A program made the position numbers and the translations under genes. The notes under the pieces are model-generated. The model was not told where the DNA came from. It saw nothing but the letters and a program-made list of their open reading frames with translations, and did not search any database. Below are positions 7,211 through 16,818 of a DNA stretch of 64,000 nt, one piece after another. The stretch lies in NCBI RefSeq assembly GCF_001425745.1, contig NZ_LMDF01000002.1:200481-264480 (forward strand), written 5' to 3'. Positions within the stretch are counted from its first letter, which is position 1. Every line of letters begins with the position of its first letter. This DNA is from Caulobacter sp. Root343 (GTDB lineage: Bacteria > Pseudomonadota > Alphaproteobacteria > Caulobacterales > Caulobacteraceae).

Positions 7211-8512
7211 ATGAAAATCCGCCACGCCCTTTCCGGCGCCGCCTTGGCCGCCGCTCTGCTGCTGGGCGCGCCAGCCTTCGCCTCGCCGGGCTCGGACCTT
7301 CTGGACAGGATCGCCGTCGATTTCGTCCGACTGACCCTGGAGGCCGGCGAGCGCGAGCCGGGCTATGTCGACGCCTACTACGGCCCCTCGGAGATGCAGG
7401 ACGCCGCCAAGCTGGCGCCGCGGCCCGTTTCGGTGCTGCGCAAGGAAGCCGACCGGCTGCAGCTGCTGCTGGCCAAGGTTCCCGACAAGGACCTCTCCGC
7501 CGACCAGCGCCGCCGCAAGCTGTTCCTGAAGGGCCAGGTCAAGGCGGCCCAGACGCGCCTGGCCATAATCGCCGGCGACAAGTTCAGCTTCCAGGACGAA
7601 GCCCAGGGCCTGTTCGGCATTCGTCCCGTGCTGAAGCCGCTGAAGAGCTACGACCCGATCCTGGCGCGGATCGACAAGCTGGTCCCCGGCAAAGGCGACT
7701 TGGCCGCCCGGGTCGACGCCTTCCAGAATCGGTACGTGATACCGACCGACAAGCTCGAGCCGGTGATGAAGGCCGGCATCGCCGCCTGCAAGGCCAAGAC
7801 CGAAGCGCACATCAGCCTGCCCAAGAACGAGCGCTTCGACCTGTCGTTCGTCACCAAGAAACCGTGGAGCGGCTACAACTGGTACAAGGGCGACGCCCAC
7901 AGCCTGATCGAGATCAACACCGACCTGCCGATCTATATCAGCCGCGCCTTGGACCTGGGCTGCCACGAGGGCTATCCGGGCCACCACGTGCTGAACACCC
8001 TGCTGGAAGAGAAGCTGACCAAGGGCAAGGGCTGGATCGAGTTCTCGGTCTATCCGCTGTTCTCGCCGCAGTCGTTCATCGCCGAGGGTTCGGCCAATTT
8101 CGGCATCGTCCTGGCCTTCCCCGGCCAGGCCAAGACCGAGTTCGAGCGCGACAAGCTGTATCCGTTGGCCGGCTTGGATCCCGCGACGGCCAAGGCCTAT
8201 GGCGAGCTGCAGGACGCCAAGGCGGCGTTGTCCAGCAGCGGCAACACGATCGCGGCCGAGTACCTGGGCGGCCGCATGACCAAGGAACAGGCCGTCCTGG
8301 CCTTGATGAAATACGGCCTCTATTCGCGCGGCGCGGCCGAGAAGCGGGTGGCGTTCATCGAGACCTACCGCTCGTACGTGATCAACTACAACATTGGCCA
8401 GGACATGGTCCGTGACTACGTCTACCGCGCCGGCAAGTCCGAAGACGCGCGCTGGAAGGCCATGGAGCGCATCGTCAGCGAGCCGACCACGCCGGCGGAC
8501 CTGCGGAAGTAG
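7211..8512 (+). CDS. Exported DUF885-family protein, probable metallopeptidase
   Basis: A 433-residue protein with a Sec signal peptide (MKIRHALSGAALAAALLLGA, cleavage near AFA-SP). The DUF885 family hallmark is the zinc-like motif HEGYPGHH around residue 255 (LDLGCHEGYPGHHVLNTLLEE), followed by a conserved E in FIAEGSANFG. These are the likely catalytic and metal residues. Many DUF885 proteins are annotated as peptidases but substrates are mostly unknown. ATG 7211 was chosen because it starts the signal peptide; the open frame extends further upstream without protein character. It probably acts in the periplasm. Confidence 0.8.
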   Translation: MKIRHALSGAALAAALLLGAPAFASPGSDLLDRIAVDFVRLTLEAGEREPGYVDAYYGPSEMQDAAKLAPRPVSVLRKEADRLQLLLAKVPDKDLSADQRRRKLFLKGQVKAAQTRLAIIAGDKFSFQDEAQGLFGIRPVLKPLKSYDPILARIDKLVPGKGDLAARVDAFQNRYVIPTDKLEPVMKAGIAACKAKTEAHISLPKNERFDLSFVTKKPWSGYNWYKGDAHSLIEINTDLPIYISRALDLGCHEGYPGHHVLNTLLEEKLTKGKGWIEFSVYPLFSPQSFIAEGSANFGIVLAFPGQAKTEFERDKLYPLAGLDPATAKAYGELQDAKAALSSSGNTIAAEYLGGRMTKEQAVLALMKYGLYSRGAAEKRVAFIETYRSYVINYNIGQDMVRDYVYRAGKSEDARWKAMERIVSEPTTPADLRK

Positions 8513-8568
8513 TCGCCTCTATCGCGAGGGGAGGGGATCACCGGACGGCTCTGTTCGTTACAGCCGGC

Positions 8569-9261
8569 ATGGACCAGCTGGCTTCCTCCGATTTCCTGCC
8601 CATTCTGGGAGCCTTGGTCGCCGGCGGTGTGATCGGGTTCGAACGCGAGTACCGCGCGCGGCCCGCCGGCCTGCGCACCCACGTCCTGGTCAGCCTGGCC
8701 TCGGCCCTGCTGATGCTGGCCGCCGTCCACCAGGTGCGGTGGATGAACGACACGCCCGCCGAGGTGCTGCGCATCGACCCCGTCCGCATGGCCCATGGCG
8801 TGCTGACCGGCGTCGGGTTCCTGTGCGGCGGGGTGATCTTCCAGCAGGGGGTGTCGGTGCACGGCCTGACGACCGCCGCCTCCCTGTGGATAACTTCGGC
8901 GATCGGGACGCTGTTCGGCGTCGGGCTGTACGGCCTGGCCACCGTCGGCACGGTGCTGGCGGTGCTAACCCTCAGCGCCGCCCGCTGGCTGGACGCCACC
9001 ATGCCGCAGAAAAACTTCACCGAGGTCGCTGTCCGCTCCCGCCGCGAGACGCCGCTGGACGAGGCCGAGTTGCGCGCCCTCCTGGCCGAGTACGACCTGA
9101 AGGGCGAACGGCTGAACCACTGCCTGCACGGCGGCGGGGCGGTGTTCGAACTGGCGGGGTCGTTCTCGGGCAAGGGCTCGCTGCGGCTGCGCGAGGTGGC
9201 GCAGCGACTGCGCGGGGACTCCCGAGTGATCGAGTTCGACATCCTGCCAAGGAAAGACTGA
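8569..9261 (+). CDS. MgtC/SapB family inner-membrane protein
   Basis: A 230-residue membrane protein. The N-terminal MgtC domain (about residues 10-140) shows the family signatures GGVIGFEREYRARPAGLRTH and VLTGVGFLCGGVIFQQG, with about four to five transmembrane helices, followed by a soluble C-terminal domain of about 80 residues. MgtC proteins are linked to growth at low magnesium and act on the F-ATP synthase or membrane potential in pathogens; in free-living bacteria the role is less clear. No magnesium riboswitch is visible in the short upstream gap. Confidence 0.88.
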   Translation: MDQLASSDFLPILGALVAGGVIGFEREYRARPAGLRTHVLVSLASALLMLAAVHQVRWMNDTPAEVLRIDPVRMAHGVLTGVGFLCGGVIFQQGVSVHGLTTAASLWITSAIGTLFGVGLYGLATVGTVLAVLTLSAARWLDATMPQKNFTEVAVRSRRETPLDEAELRALLAEYDLKGERLNHCLHGGGAVFELAGSFSGKGSLRLREVAQRLRGDSRVIEFDILPRKD

Positions 9262-9311
9262 CGGCAAGGACCGACCTTCTCCCCGTCACGCCGCGCGGCT
9301 AGACTGGCCTC

Positions 9312-10244
9312 ATGGTCCTACGGGTTCACATCGACACCGATTGCGGCGTGGACGACGCCCTGGCGCTGACCCTGCTGGCTCGCGCGCGGCAGGCGGTCGA
9401 GGTGGTCTCGGTCTCGGCGGTATTCGGCAACACCTATGTCGACCAGGCCGCCGCCAATGCACGAGGGGTGCTGCGCCTGGCCGGCTGCGGGGCCGAGGTC
9501 TATATCGGCGCCGGCGCGGGCCTGGCCAAGCGACGGGTCGAGCGGATGCGGCCGGCCCACGGCGTCGACGGCCTGAACGGCGTCGGCTTTTCCCAGCGCT
9601 GGAAACTGCCCGAGCTGGAGCGCGGCCACTCGGCCAACTTCCTGGCCTTCGCCGCCCGCCGCAAGGTCACCGGCCTGTTCCTGGGGCCCCTGACCAACCT
9701 GGCCAAGAGCCTGCTGGAGGATCCGGCCGCCTTCCGCGATTGGCGGCCGACGGTCATGGCCGGCGCCTTCACCGTCGAGGGCAAGGCCGCCGGCGGCGCC
9801 GACTTCAACAGCTGGAGCGACCCCGAAGCCCTGCAGCGGGTCCTGGAAGCCGGGATCATGCCGCGCCTGGTCCCTCTCGACGTCTCACACCAGGTCGCGG
9901 TGACCGCCGACGACCTTTCGAATGGCGCGGTCTGCTGCGGCTCGCCGCTATCCCAGCGCCTGACCAAGGCGGCGGGGCCCTATATCGCCTTCCACCAGCA
10001 GGTCTGGGGCGGCGACGGCTGCCGGCCGCACGATGCGGTGGCCGCCGCCAGCCTGGTCGCGCCCGAGCTGTTCACGTTCGAGCCCGCGCGCCTGCGGGTG
10101 GCGGTCGACGGCGAGCACCTGGGCCGGGTCGAGCGCGTCGATGGCGCTCCGAACGCCGAGGTCTGCACGGGCCTGGACGTCGCCGCCGTCAAGCGGCTGA
10201 TCCTGGGCGGCCTGTTCGGCTGGCGCGCGGTGGAAGCCGCTTAG
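9312..10244 (+). CDS. Inosine-uridine preferring nucleoside hydrolase family protein
   Basis: A 310-residue enzyme of the nucleoside N-ribohydrolase family, which splits ribonucleosides into base and ribose. The calcium-binding N-terminal motif DTDCGVDDALAL (family DTDxGxDDA) is intact, and FLGPLTNLAKSL matches the conserved GPLTNxA segment. Near the C-terminus, CRPHDAVAAASLV carries the conserved His-Asp pair. No signal peptide is seen, so it is probably cytoplasmic, in nucleoside salvage. Start ATG 9312 fits the family N-terminus. The small gene that follows begins 12 bp after its stop and may be co-transcribed. Confidence 0.9.
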   Translation: MVLRVHIDTDCGVDDALALTLLARARQAVEVVSVSAVFGNTYVDQAAANARGVLRLAGCGAEVYIGAGAGLAKRRVERMRPAHGVDGLNGVGFSQRWKLPELERGHSANFLAFAARRKVTGLFLGPLTNLAKSLLEDPAAFRDWRPTVMAGAFTVEGKAAGGADFNSWSDPEALQRVLEAGIMPRLVPLDVSHQVAVTADDLSNGAVCCGSPLSQRLTKAAGPYIAFHQQVWGGDGCRPHDAVAAASLVAPELFTFEPARLRVAVDGEHLGRVERVDGAPNAEVCTGLDVAAVKRLILGGLFGWRAVEAA

Positions 10245-10255
10245 AGGAGATGGAA

Positions 10256-10633
10256 ATGCCCGTTCTCGCGTTGTCGCTGATGCTGCTGGCCTCGCCGGCC
10301 GGCGACTCGATCCCAGGTCTGAAGCCTCCGGTCATGCCCTCCTACACCCAGCACCCAGCCGACAACCGCCTGGGCGTCAATTTCAGCGAGCTGCGGCTGA
10401 AGACGTTCGGAGGCTACGCTGGTGAAAGGCTCGCGGCCGTGAAGTTGCGGCTCTATCGCCGTCTCGGGCCCAGCACGCTCTACGCCGATCGGCATGGTCA
10501 TCTCTATGCTGACAGGGACGGCGACGGCGTGATCGACGCCGGCGCGCTCTACAATCCCGCGAGCAATCTCGTCTTGGCCGACTGGAACTGCGATGGCCGA
10601 GCCGACCAGGTCCTGGCGCACGTCAAGCTCTGA
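10256..10633 (+). CDS. Small exported protein with EF-hand-like Asp-rich loops
   Basis: A 125-residue protein, probably exported: the N-terminus PVLALSLMLLASPAGDS is hydrophobic with a likely cleavage site. The C-terminal third holds two Asp-rich loops, ADRDGDGVIDAG and ADWNCDGRADQV, resembling single calcium-binding loops (EF-hand, dockerin or FG-GAP style). Start ATG 10256 is preferred over ATG 10250 because GAGGAG lies at a suitable distance only from 10256. It follows the nucleoside hydrolase closely. No family is recognised, and calcium binding is inference from the loops. Confidence 0.65.
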   Translation: MPVLALSLMLLASPAGDSIPGLKPPVMPSYTQHPADNRLGVNFSELRLKTFGGYAGERLAAVKLRLYRRLGPSTLYADRHGHLYADRDGDGVIDAGALYNPASNLVLADWNCDGRADQVLAHVKL

Positions 10634-10650
10634 GGCCGACCGGGGAAGGC

Positions 10651-10932
10651 CTAGTGCGGCTGGCCCCACTGGGCCGCGCGTTCACGGACGAGGTCGCGCA
10701 TGAACTGGTCCAGCTGCGCTAGGCGGCGGTCCATCTCGGACACTGGCACGCCGTTCCAGACCGCGTGATCGTAGGCCGAACGCGCCTCCCGAAGGTTTTC
10801 GCCGGCCTGGTAGCGTTCGGTTATGTAGAGAGTCTCGAGGAGCTTGGTCGGGCGGTCGATCTTCTCGTGCTTCATCGACCAGTAGCTGACCATGTACTCG
10901 GCCAGGATCCCATCGTCCGACGTACTCACCAT
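10651..10932 (-). CDS. Small cytoplasmic protein of unknown function
   Basis: A 93-residue soluble, charged protein (MVSTSDDGILAEYMVSYWSM...). It looks helical and ends RERAAQWGQPH. Start ATG 10932 was chosen because GGGAGACGG lies upstream and the longer open frame enters a repeat. No motif is recognised. It converges on the preceding small gene. A family B repeat lies between it and the next minus-strand gene. Confidence 0.6.
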   Translation of the reverse strand: MVSTSDDGILAEYMVSYWSMKHEKIDRPTKLLETLYITERYQAGENLREARSAYDHAVWNGVPVSEMDRRLAQLDQFMRDLVRERAAQWGQPH

Positions 10933-11000
10933 CGTCCGTCTCCCTTGTCGTTGACGGGGAGATAGGGAGCCGGGGAGGACTTTCCAGAGGGCCATGTGAT

Positions 11001-11127
11001 CCTTCTCCCCTTGCGGGAGAAGGTGGCGCGAAGCGTCGGATGAGGGGTTGAAAGGCCTGTCCGACACGCCGGTGCGACCCCTCACCCGACCCACTTCGCG
11101 GGCCACCCTCTCCCACAAGGGGAGAGG
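11001..11127. repeat. Palindromic repeat, family B copy 1
   Basis: About 127 bp starting CCTTCTCCCCTTGCGGGAG and ending CCACAAGGGGAGAGG, with a central GATGAGGGG / CCCCTCA pair. A second copy is at 36369. It lies between two minus-strand genes. Confidence 0.85.
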
Positions 11128-11139
11128 GAAACAGGTGAC

Positions 11140-12576
11140 TTACTTGCCGCCCGCGTAGTCCTTGACCAGCGCGTATAGGAAATCCCGCCCGTCATAGAGC
11201 GACTTGACCCGCACGCGCTCGTTCAGCCCGTGGATGCCGTCGCCGTCCGAGCTGCCGAAGATGCCGGTGACGCCGTAGGTCGGGATGCCGGCGGCGTTGG
11301 TGTGGACACCGTCGGTGGCGCCGGTCAGCAGGATCGGCACGACCGGCACGCCGGGCCACAGCTTGGCGGCTTCCTTCTCGATCGGACCCATAATCGCGGG
11401 CGTCAGGGGCGGGGGCGGCGAGACGCTGTTGGGCTCGTGGGCCAGGGTCACGGCGACGGCGGGATCGGCGGCCAGCTCGGCCAGCTTGGCGCGGACCTCC
11501 TCGACCGGCGTGCCCGGCAGGATGCGGCAGTTGACGTTGGCCGTGGCGCGCTGGGGCAGGGCGTTGGGCGCGTGGCCGGCGCTGACCATGGTGGCCACGC
11601 ACGTGGTGCGCAGCATCGAGTTCCACATCGGATCGGCCGTGACCGTCTTCAGCGCCGTCGGGTCGTCGATATTGGCCACCAGGGCTTTCATCGCGCTGGC
11701 CTGCTGGGCCGGGACACGGCCTTGCATCCGGGTGAAGTAGCCGCGCGTGGCGTCGTTGAAGCGCGGCGGAAAGCCGTAGGCGCCAATGCGATCCAGCGCC
11801 GCCGACAGCTGGTAGATGGCGTTGGCCGCCACGGGACGGCTGGAATGGCCGCCGGGGTTGGTCACGGTCAGGGTGAAATCCTGATAGACCTTCTCCCCGC
11901 CCTGGACCTCGAGCACCACCGGCTTGTCGTGCTCGTCCAGCAGGCCGTCGGCGCCCTCGTTCAAAGCGAATTCGGCGTCGACCAGCGGGCGGTGGTTCTT
12001 CACCAGGTCCTCGATGCCGTTATAGGCCTCGCTCTCCTCGCCGCAGGTCAAGGCCAGCTTGATGTCGCGCTTGGACTTGAAGCCGGCCTGTTTCAGACGG
12101 ATCAGGCTGTCGACCCAGATGGCCGCCTGGGCCTTGTCGTCCGACGTGCCGCGGCCGAAGAAATAGCCGTTCTCCTCGACCAGCTTGAACGGGTCGCGCG
12201 TCCAGTCGGCGCGGTTGGCCTCGACCACGTCGATGTGAGCGAGGAGCAGCATGGGTTTGGACTTGGCGTCCGTTCCGCGCAGGACGGCGACCAGGCTGCC
12301 CTCCTTGGGATGGCCGTCAGCGACCACGACCTTGACGTCGGCTTCCGGGAAGCCGGCCGCCTTCAGCCGTGCGCCCATCGCCTCGGCGGCGGCGGTGCAG
12401 CTGCCGACCGACAGGGTGGTGTTGATCTCGACCAGCTCTTTGTAGAGGTCGCGGAAGGCCAACTGGTCGGGGCGGACATTGGCCGGCGGCGCGGCCGTCT
12501 GGGCGCTCGCCATCGCCGGACCCATCAGGGGCAGGGCCGCCAGGGCCGCCGTCGTCATCCATCCCGCCAGTTTCAT
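11140..12576 (-). CDS. Exported M20 family metallopeptidase
   Basis: A 478-residue zinc peptidase of the M20/M25/M40 family with a Sec signal peptide (KLAGWMTTAALAALPLMG, cleavage near ASA-QT). Metal and catalytic residues are in the usual order: LLLAHIDVVEA (His, Asp), FGRGTSDDKAQ (bridging Asp), TCGEESEAYNG (catalytic Glu pair), and a late His in DGIHGLNERV. The dimerisation domain shows NPGGHSSRP. ATG 12576 is preferred to the in-frame TTG at 12591 because GGGGAGAG precedes it at a proper distance. Members include carboxypeptidases and dipeptidases, and the exact substrate is unknown. It is probably periplasmic and is divergent from ruvC. Confidence 0.9.
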   Translation of the reverse strand: MKLAGWMTTAALAALPLMGPAMASAQTAAPPANVRPDQLAFRDLYKELVEINTTLSVGSCTAAAEAMGARLKAAGFPEADVKVVVADGHPKEGSLVAVLRGTDAKSKPMLLLAHIDVVEANRADWTRDPFKLVEENGYFFGRGTSDDKAQAAIWVDSLIRLKQAGFKSKRDIKLALTCGEESEAYNGIEDLVKNHRPLVDAEFALNEGADGLLDEHDKPVVLEVQGGEKVYQDFTLTVTNPGGHSSRPVAANAIYQLSAALDRIGAYGFPPRFNDATRGYFTRMQGRVPAQQASAMKALVANIDDPTALKTVTADPMWNSMLRTTCVATMVSAGHAPNALPQRATANVNCRILPGTPVEEVRAKLAELAADPAVAVTLAHEPNSVSPPPPLTPAIMGPIEKEAAKLWPGVPVVPILLTGATDGVHTNAAGIPTYGVTGIFGSSDGDGIHGLNERVRVKSLYDGRDFLYALVKDYAGGK

Positions 12577-12694
12577 CAACGCTCTCCCCAAAGGAACTTG
12601 GCTGGAAGAGAGCGCGGCCGGAGCGCCCGCGCAAGGGCCGCCGTTTACCGGTCGTTAGCAATACAGGGGCTTTTCCTCGGGCGCGGGACAGACG

Positions 12695-13219
12695 ATGTTG
12701 CGAGAACACATGATGAACGCGAATCGCCTTCCGATCCGAATCCTGGGGCTCGATCCCGGTCTGCGCCGCACTGGCTGGGGCGTGCTGACGGTCGAGGGCT
12801 CGCGCATGAGCCACGTCGCCCACGGGGTCATCGTGCCCGACGAGAAGGCCGACTTCGCCCAGCGGCTGCTGCACCTGTTCGACGGCATCTGCGCGGTGAT
12901 CGAGCAGCACGCGCCCGACGAGGCGGCTGTCGAGGAGGTGTTCCTCAACACCAACGCCCAATCGACCTTGAAGCTGGGCCACGCGCGCGCCGCGGCGCTG
13001 ATCGCGCCGGCTCGCGCGGGGTTGCCGGTGGCTGAATATTCCACGCGCCTGGTCAAGAAGGCGGTGGTCGGCACCGGCGCGGCCGACAAGGCCCAGATCG
13101 GCTTCATGATCGCCCGCCTGCTGCCCACGGCGGGCAAGACCACGGCCGACTGCGCCGACGCCCTGGCCGTGGCCATCACCCACGCCAACCTGCGCGTCGC
13201 CAACCGGAGGGTGGCATGA
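12695..13219 (+). CDS. ruvC: Holliday junction endonuclease RuvC
   Basis: A 174-residue resolvase that cuts four-way junctions made during recombination, acting with RuvAB. The acidic active-site residues are visible: Asp in [14 protein letters not shown], Glu in [10 protein letters not shown], and two Asp in [14 protein letters not shown]. The start is uncertain: ATG at 12695, 12710 and 12713 are all in frame and all keep the first catalytic strand. An SOS box overlaps the last two. The stop overlaps the ruvA start (ATGA), so ruvC and ruvA are translationally coupled. The gene is the first of a plus-strand run through ftsH. Confidence 0.95.
   Translation: MLREHMMNANRLPIRILGLDPGLRRTGWGVLTVEGSRMSHVAHGVIVPDEKADFAQRLLHLFDGICAVIEQHAPDEAAVEEVFLNTNAQSTLKLGHARAAALIAPARAGLPVAEYSTRLVKKAVVGTGAADKAQIGFMIARLLPTAGKTTADCADALAVAITHANLRVANRRVA
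12704..12718. promoter_or_regulatory. LexA (SOS) box at ruvC
   Basis: GAAC-ACATGAT-GAAC, which is GTTC-N7-GTTC on the other strand, the alphaproteobacterial LexA recognition pattern. It spans the alternative ruvC start codons, a position where LexA would block transcription start or early elongation of ruvCAB. Confidence 0.75.
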
Positions 13220-13833
13220 TTGGTCGTCTTCGCGGCGCGGTCGCCGAGGTCGGCGAGGAAGAAGCCCTGATCGACGTCATGGGCGTCGGCTATGTCGTCC
13301 GCTGCGGCCACCGCACCCTCCAGCGCCTGCCGGCCTTGGGCGAGGAGACCTTGCTGCACATCGAGAGCCAGTGGAGCGAGAGCGCGGGTCTGCGGCTCTA
13401 CGGCTTCGCCACGCGCGAGGATCGCAAGGCCTTCGTGCTGCTGCAGGCCATTCAGGGCGTCGGGCCCAAGGCGGCCATGGCGGTGCTGGACGTGCTGTCG
13501 CCGGCCGAGCTGGCCAGCGCCGTCGCCCGCGAGGACAAGGCCGCCGTCGGCCGCGCCAATGGCGTGGGACCCAAGCTGGCTTTGCGCATCGTCACCGAGC
13601 TGAAGGACAAGCCGATCACCGACGGGCCGGTGCTGATGACGGCGCCGACGTCTTCGACCCCCTCGACGCCCGCCAAGCCCGCCCCCACCGGCGACGCCGT
13701 CGCGGCCCTGATGGGCCTGGGCGTGGCCGAGGTGAACGCCCGCCGCGTCGTCGAGGCCGCCGCCGCCAAGCTCGGCGACGAGGCCACGGTCCAGGCGCTG
13801 ATCAAGGCGGGCTTGCAGGAGCTGGGCCGATGA
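13216..13833 (+). CDS. ruvA: Holliday junction DNA helicase subunit RuvA
   Basis: A 205-residue junction-binding subunit that forms a tetramer and loads the RuvB motor. The N-terminal OB-fold begins [20 protein letters not shown]; the acidic-pin and HhH regions follow ([14 protein letters not shown] and [19 protein letters not shown], the second helix-hairpin-helix). After a Pro/Thr/Ala-rich linker comes the domain III that contacts RuvB ([20 protein letters not shown]). It overlaps ruvC by 4 bp. The 109-bp gap to ruvB is filled by a family C repeat. Confidence 0.97.
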   Translation: MIGRLRGAVAEVGEEEALIDVMGVGYVVRCGHRTLQRLPALGEETLLHIESQWSESAGLRLYGFATREDRKAFVLLQAIQGVGPKAAMAVLDVLSPAELASAVAREDKAAVGRANGVGPKLALRIVTELKDKPITDGPVLMTAPTSSTPSTPAKPAPTGDAVAALMGLGVAEVNARRVVEAAAAKLGDEATVQALIKAGLQELGR

Positions 13834-13835
13834 GG

Positions 13836-13939
13836 CTCCCCCCACCTGACCGCTTCGCGGTCGTCCGCCCCCGAAGGCGGGCGGAAGGTTCCTTCTTCCC
13901 CCTCCGGGGGAGGAGCGCCGAAGGCGCGGAGGGGGCAAG
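13836..13939. repeat. Family C palindromic repeat between ruvA and ruvB
   Basis: About 104 bp of CTCCCCC...GGGGGAG-type arms, e.g. CCCCCTCCGGGGGAGGAGCG then GCGCGGAGGGGGCAAG. The final arm GGAGGGGG (13928-13935) ends 7 nt before the ruvB ATG and must serve as its ribosome binding site. Confidence 0.85.
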
Positions 13940-13942
13940 TCG

Positions 13943-14980
13943 ATGACCCGCGTCATCTCCGGCGAGCCGCAGCACGGCGACCAGGTCCCCGCCACCGACC
14001 GCGCCCTGCGGCCCCAAACCCTGGCCGAGTTCGTCGGCCAGGAACAGGCCAAGGGCAACCTGCGAATCTTCATCGAGGCCGCCAAAGGCCGGGGCGAGTC
14101 GCTGGACCACGTGCTGCTGTTCGGCCCGCCGGGCCTGGGCAAGACCACCCTGGCCCAGATCATCGCCCGCGAGCTGGGCGTGAACTTCCGCGCCACCTCC
14201 GGCCCGGTGCTGAACAAGCCCGGCGACCTGGCCGCGATCCTGACCAATCTCGAGCCGAACGACGTCCTGTTCATCGACGAGATCCACCGGCTGTCGTCGA
14301 ACGTCGAGGAAATCCTCTATCCGGCCATGGAGGATCATGTGCTGGACCTGGTGATCGGCGAGGGGCCGTCGGCGCGCTCGATCCGCATCGACCTGGCCCC
14401 GTTCACCCTGGTGGCGGCGACGACGCGGGCCGGGATGCTGGCGACGCCGCTGCGCGACCGCTTCGGCATTCCGATCCGGCTGGAGTTCTACACCCACGCC
14501 GAGCTCAAGCACGTGCTGCTGGGCGCGGCCCGCAAGATGGGCGCGCCGCTGTCGGAAGACGGCGCGGCCGAGATCGCCGCCCGGGCCCGGGGCACGCCAC
14601 GCGTCGCCGGCCGCCTGCTGCGCCGGGTCCGCGACTTCGCCACCGCCGACGGCGCGACCGTCATCGACCGCAAGGCCGCCGGCCTGGCCTTGGCGCGTCT
14701 CGAAGTGGACGAGGTGGGGCTGGACAGCCTCGACCGCCGCTATCTGCGCGCCCTGATCGAGCACTACGGCGGCGGCCCTGCCGGCGTCGAGACGATCGCC
14801 TACGCCATCGCCGAGGCCCGCGACGCGGTCGAGGACGTCATCGAGCCCTACTTGATGCAGCAAGGTTTCATCCAGCGGACGCCGCGCGGCCGGGTGGCCT
14901 GCGGCAAGGCCTATCTGCACCTGGGCCTGAAGGCGCCGCCGACGCCGCAGGGGCAGGGTGGGCTGTTCGACGAGGGCTAA
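13943..14980 (+). CDS. ruvB: Holliday junction branch-migration motor RuvB
   Basis: A 345-residue AAA+ ATPase that drives branch migration as hexameric rings on a RuvA-junction complex. The Walker A motif GPPGLGKT is at residues 61-68, Walker B is in [20 protein letters not shown], sensor 1 is [11 protein letters not shown], and the arginine finger region is [13 protein letters not shown]. The C-terminal winged-helix part includes [17 protein letters not shown] and the conserved [12 protein letters not shown]. Length matches the family. Its Shine-Dalgarno lies inside a palindromic repeat. It should share the SOS-controlled transcript from ruvC. Confidence 0.98.
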   Translation: MTRVISGEPQHGDQVPATDRALRPQTLAEFVGQEQAKGNLRIFIEAAKGRGESLDHVLLFGPPGLGKTTLAQIIARELGVNFRATSGPVLNKPGDLAAILTNLEPNDVLFIDEIHRLSSNVEEILYPAMEDHVLDLVIGEGPSARSIRIDLAPFTLVAATTRAGMLATPLRDRFGIPIRLEFYTHAELKHVLLGAARKMGAPLSEDGAAEIAARARGTPRVAGRLLRRVRDFATADGATVIDRKAAGLALARLEVDEVGLDSLDRRYLRALIEHYGGGPAGVETIAYAIAEARDAVEDVIEPYLMQQGFIQRTPRGRVACGKAYLHLGLKAPPTPQGQGGLFDEG

Positions 14981-14984
14981 GAAA

Positions 14985-15005
14985 CCTTCTCCCAAAGGGA
15001 GAAGG
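14985..15005. repeat. Perfect 9-bp hairpin after ruvB
   Basis: CCTTCTCCC-AAA-GGGAGAAGG, a minimal version of the arms seen in the family B repeats. It lies between ruvB and ybgC, with no T-run, so it is more likely a repeat remnant or RNA-stability hairpin than a terminator. Confidence 0.7.
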
Positions 15006-15023
15006 AGCGGCTAAGGAAGAATC

Positions 15024-15473
15024 ATGACGACCCCGCCCGAGCCCACCACCGGCGTCTTCGACGGCCGCGAGCATCAGCTGCCCGTTCGGATCTATTACGA
15101 GGACACCGACTTCTCGGGGATCGTCTACCACGCCAACTACCTGCGCTATTTCGAGCGGGGACGGAGCGACTTCTTCCGGATGGTCGGCATCTCGCACACC
15201 GAACTTGCCAAGGCCGACACCGCCTTCGCGATCGTCCGGATGGAGTTGGACTTCAAGCGCTCGGCCCGGATCGACGACGCCCTGGTGGTGCGCACCACCT
15301 ATGATCGGATCAAGGGGCCGCGCCTCTATGTCAGTCAGCGGATCACGCGCGGCGAGGACGTGATCTGCCAGGCGGCGGGCGAGGCGGTCTGCATCACCCT
15401 GGACGGCCGCCCGCGCAAGCCGACGGCTGAAATGCGGGCGCAATTGGAGCCTTGGCTGGCGCCTGCCGAATAA
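15024..15473 (+). CDS. ybgC: Tol-Pal-associated acyl-CoA thioesterase YbgC
   Basis: A 149-residue hot-dog fold thioesterase. The active-site motif [21 protein letters not shown] (Asp and the YHANY segment) is diagnostic of the YbgC/4-hydroxybenzoyl-CoA thioesterase family. A long-standing first gene of tol-pal clusters, YbgC hydrolyses short or acyl-ACP-linked thioesters and interacts with phospholipid synthesis enzymes in E. coli. Here it precedes tolQ by about 110 bp, keeping the conserved order ybgC-tolQ-tolR-tolA-tolB-pal-cpoB. It is cytoplasmic. Confidence 0.95.
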   Translation: MTTPPEPTTGVFDGREHQLPVRIYYEDTDFSGIVYHANYLRYFERGRSDFFRMVGISHTELAKADTAFAIVRMELDFKRSARIDDALVVRTTYDRIKGPRLYVSQRITRGEDVICQAAGEAVCITLDGRPRKPTAEMRAQLEPWLAPAE

Positions 15474-15586
15474 ACGTCATCGAATTTCGGGATCGCTCGG
15501 CGATTGTCATAGTTTCACCCAAGCGCCGCTTCATGCCATACGGCGCGAACTAGAATTTCAGACGCCCCAACGGAGACCTCGCCCGC

Positions 15587-16285
<699 letters not shown>

Positions 16286-16289
16286 TCCC

Positions 16290-16811
16290 ATGTCGATGTC
16301 GTCCAGCGACGCCTTCGCCACCAACAGCGGCCGGGGCCGCCGCCGCCGGGGCCGCCGCTCGCGCGGGGCCCTGTCCGAGATCAACGTCACGCCGCTGGTC
16401 GACGTGATGCTGGTGCTGCTGATCATCTTCATGATCAGCGCGCCGCTGCTGACCGCCGGCGTGCCGCTGGAGCTGCCCAAGACCGAGGCCGCCGCCCTGC
16501 AGAACCAGGACGAGCCGATCACCGTCTCGATCCGCAAGGACGGCCACATCTTCGTCGGCGAGACCGAGATCCCGTTCGAGAACCTCGCGCCGCGCCTGAC
16601 CGCGATCGCTGGTAATGGCTACAGCAAGCCGATTTTCGTCCGCGCCGATGGCGGGGCGACCTATGCGGTCGTCGCTCAGGTGATGGCCGGCCTGTCGAAC
16701 GCCGGCTTCAACAAGATCAACCTGATCACCGAGACAGGCGGCCCTTCGACGGGCGCGACGACCCGCGACGCCCAGCCGGAGGGCTCGGGCGACCTGCGGC
16801 CGGCGCAATAG
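16290..16811 (+). CDS. tolR: Tol-Pal motor subunit TolR
   Basis: A 173-residue ExbD/TolR family protein. A basic cytoplasmic N-terminus ([20 protein letters not shown]) leads into the single transmembrane helix [20 protein letters not shown], whose Asp is the proton-carrying residue. The periplasmic domain follows with the conserved [13 protein letters not shown] and [19 protein letters not shown]. The C-terminal tail after TETGG is longer than in E. coli TolR (142 residues) and is Thr/Gly-rich. It sits between tolQ (4 bp) and tolA (7 bp) in one operon. Confidence 0.96.
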   Translation: MSMSSSDAFATNSGRGRRRRGRRSRGALSEINVTPLVDVMLVLLIIFMISAPLLTAGVPLELPKTEAAALQNQDEPITVSIRKDGHIFVGETEIPFENLAPRLTAIAGNGYSKPIFVRADGGATYAVVAQVMAGLSNAGFNKINLITETGGPSTGATTRDAQPEGSGDLRPAQ

Positions 16812-16818
16812 GAGCGGC

